Shown: piece after piece, positions 1 to 10,400 of the stretch
Position numbering within the stretch: the stretch's first letter is position 1
Layout of the letters: each line of letters opens with the position of its first letter
NCBI RefSeq assembly: GCF_905115235.1
Contig: NC_051849.1
Location: 44,753,017-44,817,016 of the forward strand
DNA: 64,000 bases
Source: Hermetia illucens
Taxonomy: Eukaryota > Arthropoda > Insecta > Diptera > Stratiomyidae
Direction: 5' to 3'
Notes under the pieces: generated by a model
What the model was told of the DNA's origin: nothing
The model's input: only the letters and a program-made list of their open reading frames with translations
The model's database searches: none
Translations under genes and position numbers: made by a program

Positions 1-890
1 TGCGATGTCTTCGTCAGTATCCACCCAGGGTGTTCGGAGTTTTCCCATCAGTCTTCATTCTTCTGCTCTCCTTTCGAATAGCCTTTTAGGTATTCAATTG
101 TCGTCCATACATTGAACTTCTAGTCCATTACAATTCCCGAAGATTGATTATTTTAGAGACTTCAGGGTCGTCGAATATTTGGTACAACTCATAGTTGAAT
201 CTGATTTGTTATTAGTCGTCCCCTTTGAAGGTATTGGCTTTGGAAGTCTGTGCTATGGTCCATGTTTCATTGTACAACACTTATTATCGATTTGTATACT
301 TGGAGCTTTGCTTCCTTGTGTAAGCAGCTGATTTTTCAAATTCGCATAACCAAGTAGAAGGCTCTGCTTGCGGACTGAATTCGGCGTTTTATTTCGTCTC
401 CTTCATTTACATCTTTCGTAAGTTGTACATATAATTAAGTATATGAAAGGTCTACATTTGCCAAGTTGTATTGGCCTATCGTTGTGTTTTGTCTGGTCGT
501 GTGGCCTTCATTCATTCATAGACCAAATTCGTTTGCTGTTTTGTCGAGCTTTATAAAAATCTGGTTTGCTTATGTGAAAGATCTGTTGTGTCCCCTGGGA
601 ACTTTGGTATAACCTATACTGTTGAGTGTGGTATTGTCGTTCTGGTAAGGTCTACCAGTTTTGCATAGCTGATCAATGGTTGATCTTTTAGCCACCAATG
701 GTCTTATCGGCGTGCAGTCTAATTCTCTTCTCTAGAATTTTCGACAAGATTTTATCGGACGTACAAAGCAGTGTGACGTCTCTGTAATTTTCGCATGTCA
801 TCTAGTCACCCCTTTTATGGATAGGGCATATCACACTTTTCGATCATTCTTGTGAATTCTCTTCTTGGTTCCAGATGCGGAAAACCAAAT
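1..890 (-). mobile_element. LINE remnant: reverse transcriptase to C-terminal tail
   Basis: Read on the minus strand, this stretch encodes pieces of a non-LTR reverse transcriptase in several frames. Near 860-820 there is VICPIHK, near 800-700 ENYRDVTLLCTSDKILSKIL, and close to the left edge the tail motif TPWVDTDEDIA. Together these match the RT fingers/palm entry and the C-terminal GRPR-x-W-type tail of RTE-like LINEs. The copy has stops and frame changes throughout and runs off the left edge of the window. It differs from the two RTE-like families found elsewhere in the window, so it is a third lineage. The clade is inferred from remembered motifs, not from a search. Confidence 0.7.
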
Positions 891-929
891 TATGACATAA
901 ATTTCGAATGTTGTTAATTCTGCTGCGCC

Positions 930-1790
930 ACACGACCTTCCTTTGAAGTGGTGCATCTTTTTCTTCTCGAACCTTTTTTCTTTCTACTTGATCTGTTTCT
1001 CGATGACTTTTCAAAAACAGGCTGTCGTTGGGAAACTGGAGAATGGAAACTGGAAACTGGAATGGAAATCAACAAGGAGCGGGACGAGATGCGGGAAATC
1101 GTTGCTGATTTGAACTCACCAATGTGCAAGATCGCCAAGTGGTTGATAAATGAGTGTCAGGCGCTTGGTACGACGAACAGTAAGTATCCAGTGACTAACT
1201 CTCACGAACTACTTCAGAAGCTGCACACATTGAGATGATAGGTGAAGACGAGTTGATAGTGTTGTTCGATGTGAAAGCCTTGTGTCTTAACACGCCAGTG
1301 AGAGTCAATTTTCCGACTCGAAAGGTGGCTGAGCCAGCTTGGATCTGACTCGGAATGGAAAAGAAAAGTTCGAATTTAGGCAAATCTTGCCAGGCTCTGC
1401 ATAAGCGAAAATTATTTTACGTTTCGGAATAGATTCTTCAAAACTACTTCGGGAGTAGCGATGGAAAACCCCCCTCGCGCCGTTACTCACTGAAAAGTTC
1501 ATGGCATCAATCGATGAAGAAATTGAGTCCAGAGAAATAATGCCTAAAGTATGGTTTAGGTATGTAAATGACGTATTTGCGCTTGATGATATCGACAAGG
1601 TCATCTCCTCGTTAAACAAAATTCATTATAAAATCGAGTTTACAATAGAGGCAGAACAAGGATGGTGCTCTACCCTTCCTAAACCTGAATATCATCAATT
1701 CTAGCGGGAAGCTTGAGTTCGAAATATATCGTCATCCAACAGCAACGCAACGATATCAGCGACTTCGTACCATACATTTTCCTTTTGTCG
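930..1790 (+). mobile_element. Penelope-like element, reverse transcriptase remnant
   Basis: Frame pieces along the plus strand match the Penelope-like RT: NSPMCKIAKWLINECQAL (about 1116-1170), FDVKAL (about 1267), a segment close to ENYFTFRNRFFKTTSGVAM (about 1405-1465), the catalytic-type box RYVNDVFA (about 1558-1580), then EFEIYRHPTATQRYISDF (about 1712-1765). The order is that of the family. It is an old, broken copy. Its interest lies in company: Penelope-like elements are the retroelements known to carry hammerhead ribozymes in their terminal repeats, and such motifs occur elsewhere in this window (53278, 60385). Confidence 0.75.
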
Positions 1791-2039
1791 TTGGGTGTAT
1801 GTGATTTCTTAGTGCAATAGTAAGCCGATATAGACTGCCATAGAACATAAAGATAGTGTATATTCAGGCAGAAAAAAAAAAGAATTTAATCGGGCATATT
1901 TTGGGTTTCGTAAATTACAATATCTAGAAGTACTCCGAATTTACGTAAAAAAGGGCTTTTAAAATCCAAAGCACCATGAAAAAGGCTAAGGAGAATTAAA
2001 GTGTCTAAAAGAACTGCTTCATATTAATCATAATCAACG

Positions 2040-2700
2040 ACGCAACAACCGGTATCCGGTCTATTCCTGCCTTAATAAGAAACTCCAGACATCCCGGTTT
2101 TGTGCCGAGGTCCACCAATTCGATATCCCTAAAAACTGCCTGGCGTCCTGACCTACGCCATTGTTCCATCTTAAGCAGGGCCTGCCTTGTCTTCTTTTTC
2201 TACCATAGATATTGCCCTTATAAACTTTTCGGGTGGGATCATCCTCATTAATACAGACTAAGTTCCCCGCCCACTGTAACCTATTGAGCCGGAATTTATC
2301 CATAACCTGGTCATGGTATCGCTCAACGATTTCGTCGTTATGTAGTCGTTGGTCTTCCCATGATGTCAATATCGTCAGCATAGGCCAGTAGTTGGGTGGA
2401 CTTAAAGATGATCGTATCCCCGGCATTTACCTCAGCATCACGGATCACTTTCTCCAGGGTCAGGTTAAAGAGGACTCATGATAGGGCATGCCCTTGTCTT
2501 AGACCATTGTTGATGTCGAATGGTCTTGAGAGTGATCATATTCCCGAGCTTAACTAGCACAGAGGCATACATATGTTTGTCGACGCGACACTTCAGTGAA
2601 GCTGTATTCAGGTCCTTGCAGAGCTAAAAGGCCACTTCTTAGGTATTGGGGATGGCTCTGCGCTTGATTGTTCTTTTTGGCTATTCCTAGCATCTACGCC
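2040..2700 (-). mobile_element. RTE-like LINE family A, 3' fragment
   Basis: The minus strand encodes the C-terminal end of a LINE protein: RLNRLQWAGNLV, a [13 protein letters not shown]-type basic stretch, GRPCLRWNNGVGQ and GISNWWTS, ending near 2040. The same tail is found at 9.6-10.1 kb and 24.2-24.5 kb on the plus strand, so these are copies of one family. Between 2340 and 2700 the RT palm/thumb region is also recognisable but broken by stops and small deletions. Confidence 0.8.
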
Positions 2701-3240
2701 CATTACGATGTCGCTGATACATGTTTTTCCAAGAAACTGTAAATTCGTGAAGTTTAAACCGAAACTGTAAATTTGTGAAATTTAAGCTCATAATGTCGGC
2801 TTACCGACACGTACGACAGATTAATTCTTCATTTTCGGGCTTGCAAGGATTGAATTTACATTGATCTTACCTGTAAGATTGGAAACTGGAAGAGTAGCTT
2901 ACCAACCTGATTTTTTAAATGTGGTTATATTGGGTCCTAATGTAAAGTATTAGGGCAGTAGAAATGTAACCTTAAGATGGGGAAAAGGTATCTCAATGGA
3001 TAAAGTCTGTTTTGTTCAAATATAACTTTTAGTAATAAATGTTGGTCATCACATTGATAACACACTTAAGTCAAGAACAAGAGTTTAATCTAAGATTTTG
3101 TGTTATGTGTATGTTTTTTTCTTATCTCGTATCCTGCCGAATTTTAAAAATCCTTCATTGTTGTCATGTTCCTAAGTTATCTCACATTACATGCCCTATA
3201 ATCTTCATTTGAACGTTTAAGATACCTCCATTTTGTTGTT
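2701..3240. other. AT-rich spacer, nothing recognised
   Basis: No coding potential, RNA gene or repeat could be recognised between the RTE-like fragment and the I-like LINE fragment. Confidence 0.5.
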
Positions 3241-4000
3241 AGAGGTAGGTAGGTAGGTATCAGTGACCGCTCCGAGGAACCCAATTAGCGCTCTGGTGCG
3301 CCGTTTTGATGCCATAAACTACTAAGACCGTGATTGCTGTTATGGGAACAGGGAGGAAGAGTCTAGCCGCCTCGAATCTTCAGAGCCAGTCCATAGCCTG
3401 AGTGTAGCTAGAGTTGGGCAATCGCAGAGAAAGTGCATGAGGTTTGCCCTTCCTTCTCCGCAGCTTCGGCAATGCATGGCCCCCTATGGGCCAGTTTCCC
3501 CTGCAGACCGCCGTAATCTTGAATGCATTTGCACGCGCCTGGCACAGGAGCTCTCGTGTCAGGCTGTGTTATAAGCGGGTCAAATTCTTCTTGACTTGGC
3601 ACAGCTCGTAAGCCTTCGCCATCTAAGTCCCGCGGCTGCCAGGTAGTGCGATTAACCTCCGCTCCTGACAGCCGCCGTATTCATCGAAGGGCTGCCAAGA
3701 GCAGAGCCTTGCCAGGTCAATCCGTCAGCCCGCTCATTCCTCTCTATGTTCCTTTTTCCGGGAACCCAAAGGAGGGCGACCTAGAACGTGCCGCCCAGTT
3801 CAGTGCGCCTCTGCACTACTCCACCAGCCTGTAGAATGTCGTCAAAATGGCTATGTTACGCTTGGGGCTCGGATCTCGCTCCAGCCATCGAGGAGGTTCT
3901 CTTGCAGGTATAGAAGGCTATACAGGCCTTCTTAACCCTCAGTTCTATGTTCAATCTCCAATTTAGCTTTGGATCCAGATACTTTACATTAGAGCCGTGG
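3241..4000 (-). mobile_element. I-like (RNase H) LINE, 3' fragment with internal deletion
   Basis: Reverse complement of the plus-strand LINE at 43.7-45.4 kb. The 3' end with its TACC repeats is at 3245-3262, next to the GATACC and GGCGCAC motifs shared with 45330-45390. The segment 3850-4000 matches 43815-43910 and about 44610-44640 of that element in inverted order, which shows that the central RT/RNase H part has been lost. Only scraps of reading frame remain. Confidence 0.75.
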
Positions 4001-4441
4001 TAGGTGGAATTTAGGTATCCTTGTCTTGGTGGTGAATAGCGTTTTAGTTAGTTTTGTTGCTAATTCAATATACTTTTTTCTCCAAAAGAAATTTTCTTAC
4101 GCAATTCAGCATAAAAATTGAATAAGATTTCTTGTCGGTCTGATAAATTCTCGCAAGACTGTACTAAAATATCAGCAGTGCAGCATTGAACGTTTCCATT
4201 TTTGACTTTTCATCAGCAGTGGCGTGCGCATCGACTGAATCAATTATCGTTGTGTCGGCTCTGTCACTTCCAATCAATGAAAACTTCGGTGACAATAAAC
4301 AACAGTCAAACAATTTCCGAAGTTCTGCGACGGGTAGAGATTTCTCTCGCGTATAGGCTCGCCACCCCAAGGAAGCGGATAACCGGTATTTTTCTAGTCG
4401 CCTATTAAGACATCAGATTACACGTAAATAGTGAACTAAAA
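4001..4441 (+). promoter_or_regulatory. Upstream region and 5' UTR of Elongin B
   Basis: The stretch directly before the Elongin B start codon. No clear TATA box or initiator could be assigned. It must hold the promoter and 5' UTR, since the I-like LINE fragment ends near 4000 and the initiator ATG is at 4442-4444. Confidence 0.4.
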
Positions 4442-7400
4442 ATGGTGAGTTGTTTGTTTGGATTCAATGAAATTTCACTTTGAACTTTGACCAATGTCAC
4501 CGAATTGTTACCTAACCTCAACGCGGGCAGGACACCCTTGACAGATGCACTTCCATGACCGAATATATACTTAATGGTTTTCCATGCTTTCAGGATGTAT
4601 TTTTAGTAATACGACGCAAGAAATCAACTATTTTCACCGATGCCAAGGAGAACACTACCGTCACGGAACTGAAGAAAATAATTGAAGGTGCGTATGCCCA
4701 ACTGTAGACTTGGAACAAGAATTTTGTTTTATTTGGTGGAAAATATTGACCGGAAACGGTTCTACTGAGAAGCGTGAAAGCTGAAGGGAATTTATCAGCA
4801 ATTATTGGTCACCTTAATGTAATTCATCAAGTGGAGAAATTGTGAATTTGTGCACTCATCTTGGGGTCAAACATTGTTCACTCTTTGGAAGGAGTTTTTT
4901 ACTAATTAATAGGACTCAATTTCGCTTGAATTGCCTCACTTCCCATTGTTTTACCCACAAATCTCAATACGAAGGCATCTTAACTCATCCAAGTCTGTTG
5001 CATGGGAATTTTGGCCACATTGGGTTCTATCCAAATTAATAGGTACAAACACATACAGAATTGTTTAGTAATAACATTCTCATGCTGCGTGATCGAAGGT
5101 GACGCTTAATATTTGAGAGCTATTTGCCGAAAATTGGATTCAAACCACAGGAATTGGCACGTTTCTAAGGATGAATTCAACAACTGCTACGCTGTACCTT
5201 CCCCGGCTATGACTCATGACTAATCCAAAAAACCGGCCTCAATTGGACTCTTCGATGGAGAAATATAATCACACAGAAACCGCTTATTTCAGTATAATTT
5301 CCTTATTGACATTCTTAGCAATTACCTCGGCTATGGCCATTCGACTAGTTAAGTCATTTCCTTTTTTACGATATTTTGCCCCTATTTTGTGATACAAAAA
5401 ACCTTAAATTAAATGGAAAAAATTAGCCATACTAGTAACATGCGAAATTTTGGCGATTCATGAAATATTTACGAAAATCTCCAGAGGAAAACCAATAAAG
5501 ATTCTGGAATGATAGAAGTAAAAAAAAATACATCAAATTCTCCAAAGTAAACATAGCCCAAATCTCTTGCACTAAGGTCTGATAACGTCCATTTGAAGCA
5601 TACCGTTGTACCTTCTCCTGGAGATTATACAATATGTGAAGTCCTCAATTTCCTAAACAAGCCAGTACAAATATAACTGTTGGAATCATGATGGCCATAT
5701 GGGCGCAGCAGTCGATATTGTTGAATTGGAGAAAGATTCGAATAGTTCCAACCCCTAGAAGAAACAAAGATTTTGAGACCGTTAGCAATTGTTGACTAAA
5801 GACACAGAAACAAAAAATGGGAATTTTTACGGAGATGATGTCATTAATAATGTTCTGGACAAAATTCTCAATATAAATTTGTAAAATATAGAATAGTTTC
5901 CCGTACAAAAAGCATAAATCATAGCACTCCTGTTTGGAAAATGCTAGTTTTAATGGAAGTGCTAAAAGGAACGGAGCATACAAACAACAAACAATTGATA
6001 AAGCTGTTTTCGAATGGTTCTATTTAGTAAGAGAAAGCGATCCTCCCATAGGGCGACCAATATTAGAGGAAGAGGCTCTAGAATTAGCAAGAAGCTTCAA
6101 TTGTCCTATTCTCGGAGTAATGAGGATCAAACGATCAACCTAAGTGGCCGACAACCACCTAGAGTGCAGAGCTATCCCAGAAACCTAAAAAAATGGCGAA
6201 ATTGACCCTAAAAGTCCGTCTGCAAAGACTGAAGCTCCATCAAAGTGCTCGGTCGACACGTTCTTGCACGCCTCTGTGCTAGACAGGCTCAGGAATGTGG
6301 GGGTCTTTTGAGCGCTTTGAACCCTCACGCTTCATTACTACAAAATTAACGTGTCTATTCCGATGCGCGGGTCCGCACCGGGTTTCAAAATAGACAAGAC
6401 AAGGAATTCGCGACAGCCTAACGAATAACAACCAGAACGCGAGCTAAAATTTAAAAATAAAAAAAACGGCTCGACCGTGCGCGTGGAGCCGTAAGTCTCC
6501 GGACCCGAGTGCCGCATTCAAGGGGGGAAAGATCCATGACGGATCACAATCCCGATCATTGCCTCTTTTGCCTCAGATCGTGATTGAAGCGCGGCCCCTG
6601 AGGTTTCCACCCTTCCTTGACATCCTCAGGCCATTTCGTCGTTTAGAGGATCTCCCTTCTAAAGGTTCTGCGAGGACAAGGAGGAAGAGAGAGGGAGGAA
6701 GTTCTCAAACCATTCAAACGTTAGTTAAGATAATTCATTATGTATTCTTCAGCCAAACAAATTTCAAATATATATATATAAAAAAAGACAAAAAAAAAAT
6801 TGAAAAAAAAAAGAAAATAAAAGAAGAAAATAAAAAAAAATAACCGCAAAAGAAAAGAGAAAAAGTAAGATGAAATTTAAACTCACTGCAGTGTCACTCC
6901 GAGCTCGGCGTGTCGATGTAGAGGCTGAATTCGTTTAGCTAAAAGAAAAAAAATTTTAAACATTATTATACAAATTTTTTAAACATATTAAGCATAAAAT
7001 AGGAATATGTCGATTAAAAACAATAACGAATGGCTTTCATTAACGTTGTGTTTATTGTCCGAAAAGCAGAATTAGCACCAACCGCTCAACCAATCGATGG
7101 TTTGGGGTTTCAATTAACACCGACTTCTGGACGAGGGTGACAACCACAAAAAAAAAACGCCACAAATCACAAGCTCTAGCAATCACTTTTTGATCGAATC
7201 GCCCACTTTGTTTCTCGGAAGGCATCCAGGAAACAATGATATTCACGAGATGTTATGTCGCTGAGCAACTTCCTTTTTTTCTCACCTCGGAAAATCGCAT
7301 TCGCCTTCGTAGAATTCAAGAAAAACCGCAACAACCTTAAGTCGACCCACAAGCTTTCTGAACCACAGGCAAATGGTGTTTTTTGAAGGTGGCTGTGTTC

Positions 7401-10400
7401 GGAATATTTATTTCGGGAATGATGTAACCGGCGCGCAATCAACTCCAAAACACACCTATCGTTAACGCGATCGACTCGCGCTAATTCCCAGAAAGCTAGG
7501 CACTGCAGGAAAGTGGCACTGGCGGATTTGGCGAAAAGTAGCTAGAGTCGAATCAATATCCACAGTTGGTGGAAGCACCTCACGAGCACTCGAGAAATTT
7601 CACTAACTCGCACTGCGCGCTGCTCCCATTTCCTCCTCCAACTCCGCTTTTCTTGTTATTTTTTTATAAACGCATAGCGAAATAAAAAAATCTTGTTCGA
7701 GACATTCCATTTCTGCACGCATTCCCTTCGAAACTTGCTAACATTTGCCCAAAGTCTGCAATCATAGCACCAGCATTTCCGACAGTAGGTTTATATGATT
7801 TCCAACTTGCAACGTATATCGCATAACACAGCTAATGAAAAGGATAATCTCAAAAATATCCTCTCGTTGAATTCACCAACGCTAAGACAATGTTGTTGGT
7901 AGGAGTTATCCAATGACTTTCCACAGATTTCCAAATTGTCCGCTTCAAATTAGCAACTTTTAAATAATCACTCAAAACTACCTCACAATGTTGACGTAAT
8001 ACAAAAAGATCTTTAAGGGCCGCCAATCCCACTGTTCTTGTCCACACGCCGGCTTTTCTTGTACTTTTCCTATTTTGCTTCGAAAAGGAATCGAACTGGA
8101 TCGTTGCGAATTTACGTCGTTCGCTGCCGCACAAACAATGCCTTTTCCTTCACAATTTGTCTGCAACTATCAACCAAATGCACTCGTCAAGGAAACAAGT
8201 CCCGACCGAAGTAATTTTGAATAAGATGAACGACGTGTCGTCTGTCAGTTGAATTTTCAAAAACCCCTTCTGTCAACGCCAATCCTCCTTCTCCCAAAGA
8301 CATTTCACCACTAGTCCCGCCGACTCACCCGTTCAACTCTTTTAATCAATTCCCGAAAAACTCTCGGATGACCAAAATGCCATCCCAACCTCAAAACAAA
8401 AATTGTTTCACCTGTGTGCTTGTTGTCTTTCTCTTCCTCCTTATTCCCGCAGAACCTCTAGAAGGGACATCTTCTAAACGACGAAATGGCCTGAGGATGT
8501 CAAGGAAGGGTGGGAACCCCAGGGGCCGCGCCTCAATCACGGTCTGAGGCAGAAGAGACAATGATCGGGATTGTGTGCGCTCCACGCGCACGGTCGAGTC
8601 GTTTTTTTTTTTTTATTTTTCAATTTTAGCTCGCGTTCTGGTTGTTATTCGTTAGGCTGTCGCGAATTCCTTGTGTTGTCTATTTTTAAATCCGGTGCGG
8701 ACCCACGCATCGGAATAGACACGTTAATTTTCTAGTAATGAAGCGTGAGGGATCAAAGCGCCCAAAGGACCCCCCCCCGCATTCCCGAGCCTGGCTAGCA
8801 CAGAGGCGTGCAAAAACGTGTCGACCGAGCACTTTGATGGAGCTTCAATCTTTGCAGGCGGACCTTCACGGTCAATTTCGCCAATTTTTTTAGGTTTCCG
8901 GGATAGCTCTGCCCTCTAAGTCGTTGTTGGCCACTTAGGTTGATCAGCTGATCCTCCTAACCATTTTAAGTTCATTACTGATGGTTAGCCAAAGATAATT
9001 CAAAAATAGACATGTGGTCTATGAAAAAATTGTACCCGGAGAAACTGCAGTCAAGAAACGATGGATGACCAGCTTTTAAAAGACTTTTCTAGCGGCTTGA
9101 GCAATGATGTTTGTATATGCTGCTACGTTACTTTGCTGGAGGAATTCTGCTGCGAAATATGCCCAAAGAGAAACACAAAATAATACTTTAATAACTGTGT
9201 GTTTATTTTATTTGGGAGAGTCGATCCGGCTACTACGACGTGTTACACTGAAATGATTTACATTTCATCATAATAGAGAGAATGTGTTTACGTGCTTGCT
9301 ACATGTTGATGGCAACACTCATGGCGGTCAATCGTTGAAGGTCGGAGCGTTACACTTTCTTCAAATTATGCAATAATTCGGCTACTAAAGAGATATTAAC
9401 GAAAATTTTAATGCTAAAAGGTGGTAAATGCTTCAACCGAAAGCAAGACTAACTTTCTTGATTGAAGCCAACATGGTTGGGTCAAATTGAAGTTGAAGAC
9501 TCATTTTTTTTCGAAGAATAAAGTACCTAGTACCTATTCGTCAATTATACGGCAAACAGACTGTCATGAGGAGCCGTAGTGGAGCTTTCCCAACATCCGT
9601 ATCCATTCTTTTTCTCTCAGGTAATCTGTTGTTGTTGTCTGCCAACAGAATCTATTTCAGCTTACAAAAACTGTTTCGCTCGAAATGTCTCACCATAAGG
9701 TCAAAGCTCTTACTATACAAGACCATGATCTTGTCAGTCCTCATGTATTCCTCGGCAATATGAGTTCTTAGCAAAAAAACGGTGAATTTTTAGCCGCGTT
9801 AGAAAGAAGAATCCTCCGAAGAATTTTTGGCGCCCTACATGAGGATGGACGAAATCTATGAGGAGCGATATCACGATCGTCCGGCTCAACAGGTTGCGGT
9901 ACCTAATCCGTATGGATGAGGATGATCCAGCCCGAAAAATCTATAAGGGCAATATCTATGGTAGAAAAAGAAGATGAGGCAAACCCTGCCTGAGATGGAG
10001 CGATGGCGTAGGTCAGAACGCCAGACAGCTTTTGGGGATATCGAATTGGTGGACCTCGGCGATACGAGCGAGAAGTAAATTCGTTGGGTGTGCAACTACA
10101 CTAGCATTGAGTGGCAAATATGTTACCCATGGTAATACAAACTTATGCAAAAAGTTGAAAATAAAATCAATTCAACAAGTATTGCATCCTTTTGCATCTA
10201 TCACAATTTCTTCGTCTTTGTCCCGCTCGATAGCAGGGTCGGTTCGTATGCTTGGTCCAGATGGAGTCAGAGGTTCTGAAGTTAACGTTTAGAGTATGAA
10301 GGTATCGCTGTTTTAACCGATATTTGGGTCGCTTCCCTGACTTGAACATTTACAGGCCCATTGTAGCTAGCAAGTTTGCACCAACCCCGATTACATGATT

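Larger units (their letters stand above)
6122..8956. mobile_element. Foldback-like element with ~0.55-kb inverted ends
   Basis: Positions 6122-6705 and 8427-8956 are inverted copies of each other with many point and small indel differences. Both begin with GAGGATC at the outer edge, share an internal A-rich tract, a GGCTCGACCGTGCGCG-type GC motif, and the inner GGTTCTGCG...AAGGAGGAAGAG edge. The ~1.7 kb between them has no transposase frame that can be recognised. A TAA lies one base outside each end (6118-6120 and 8958-8960) and may be a 3-bp target duplication. The element splits a pogo-like remnant. The family is not recognised; a non-autonomous foldback-type DNA element is the best description. 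Confidence 0.7.
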
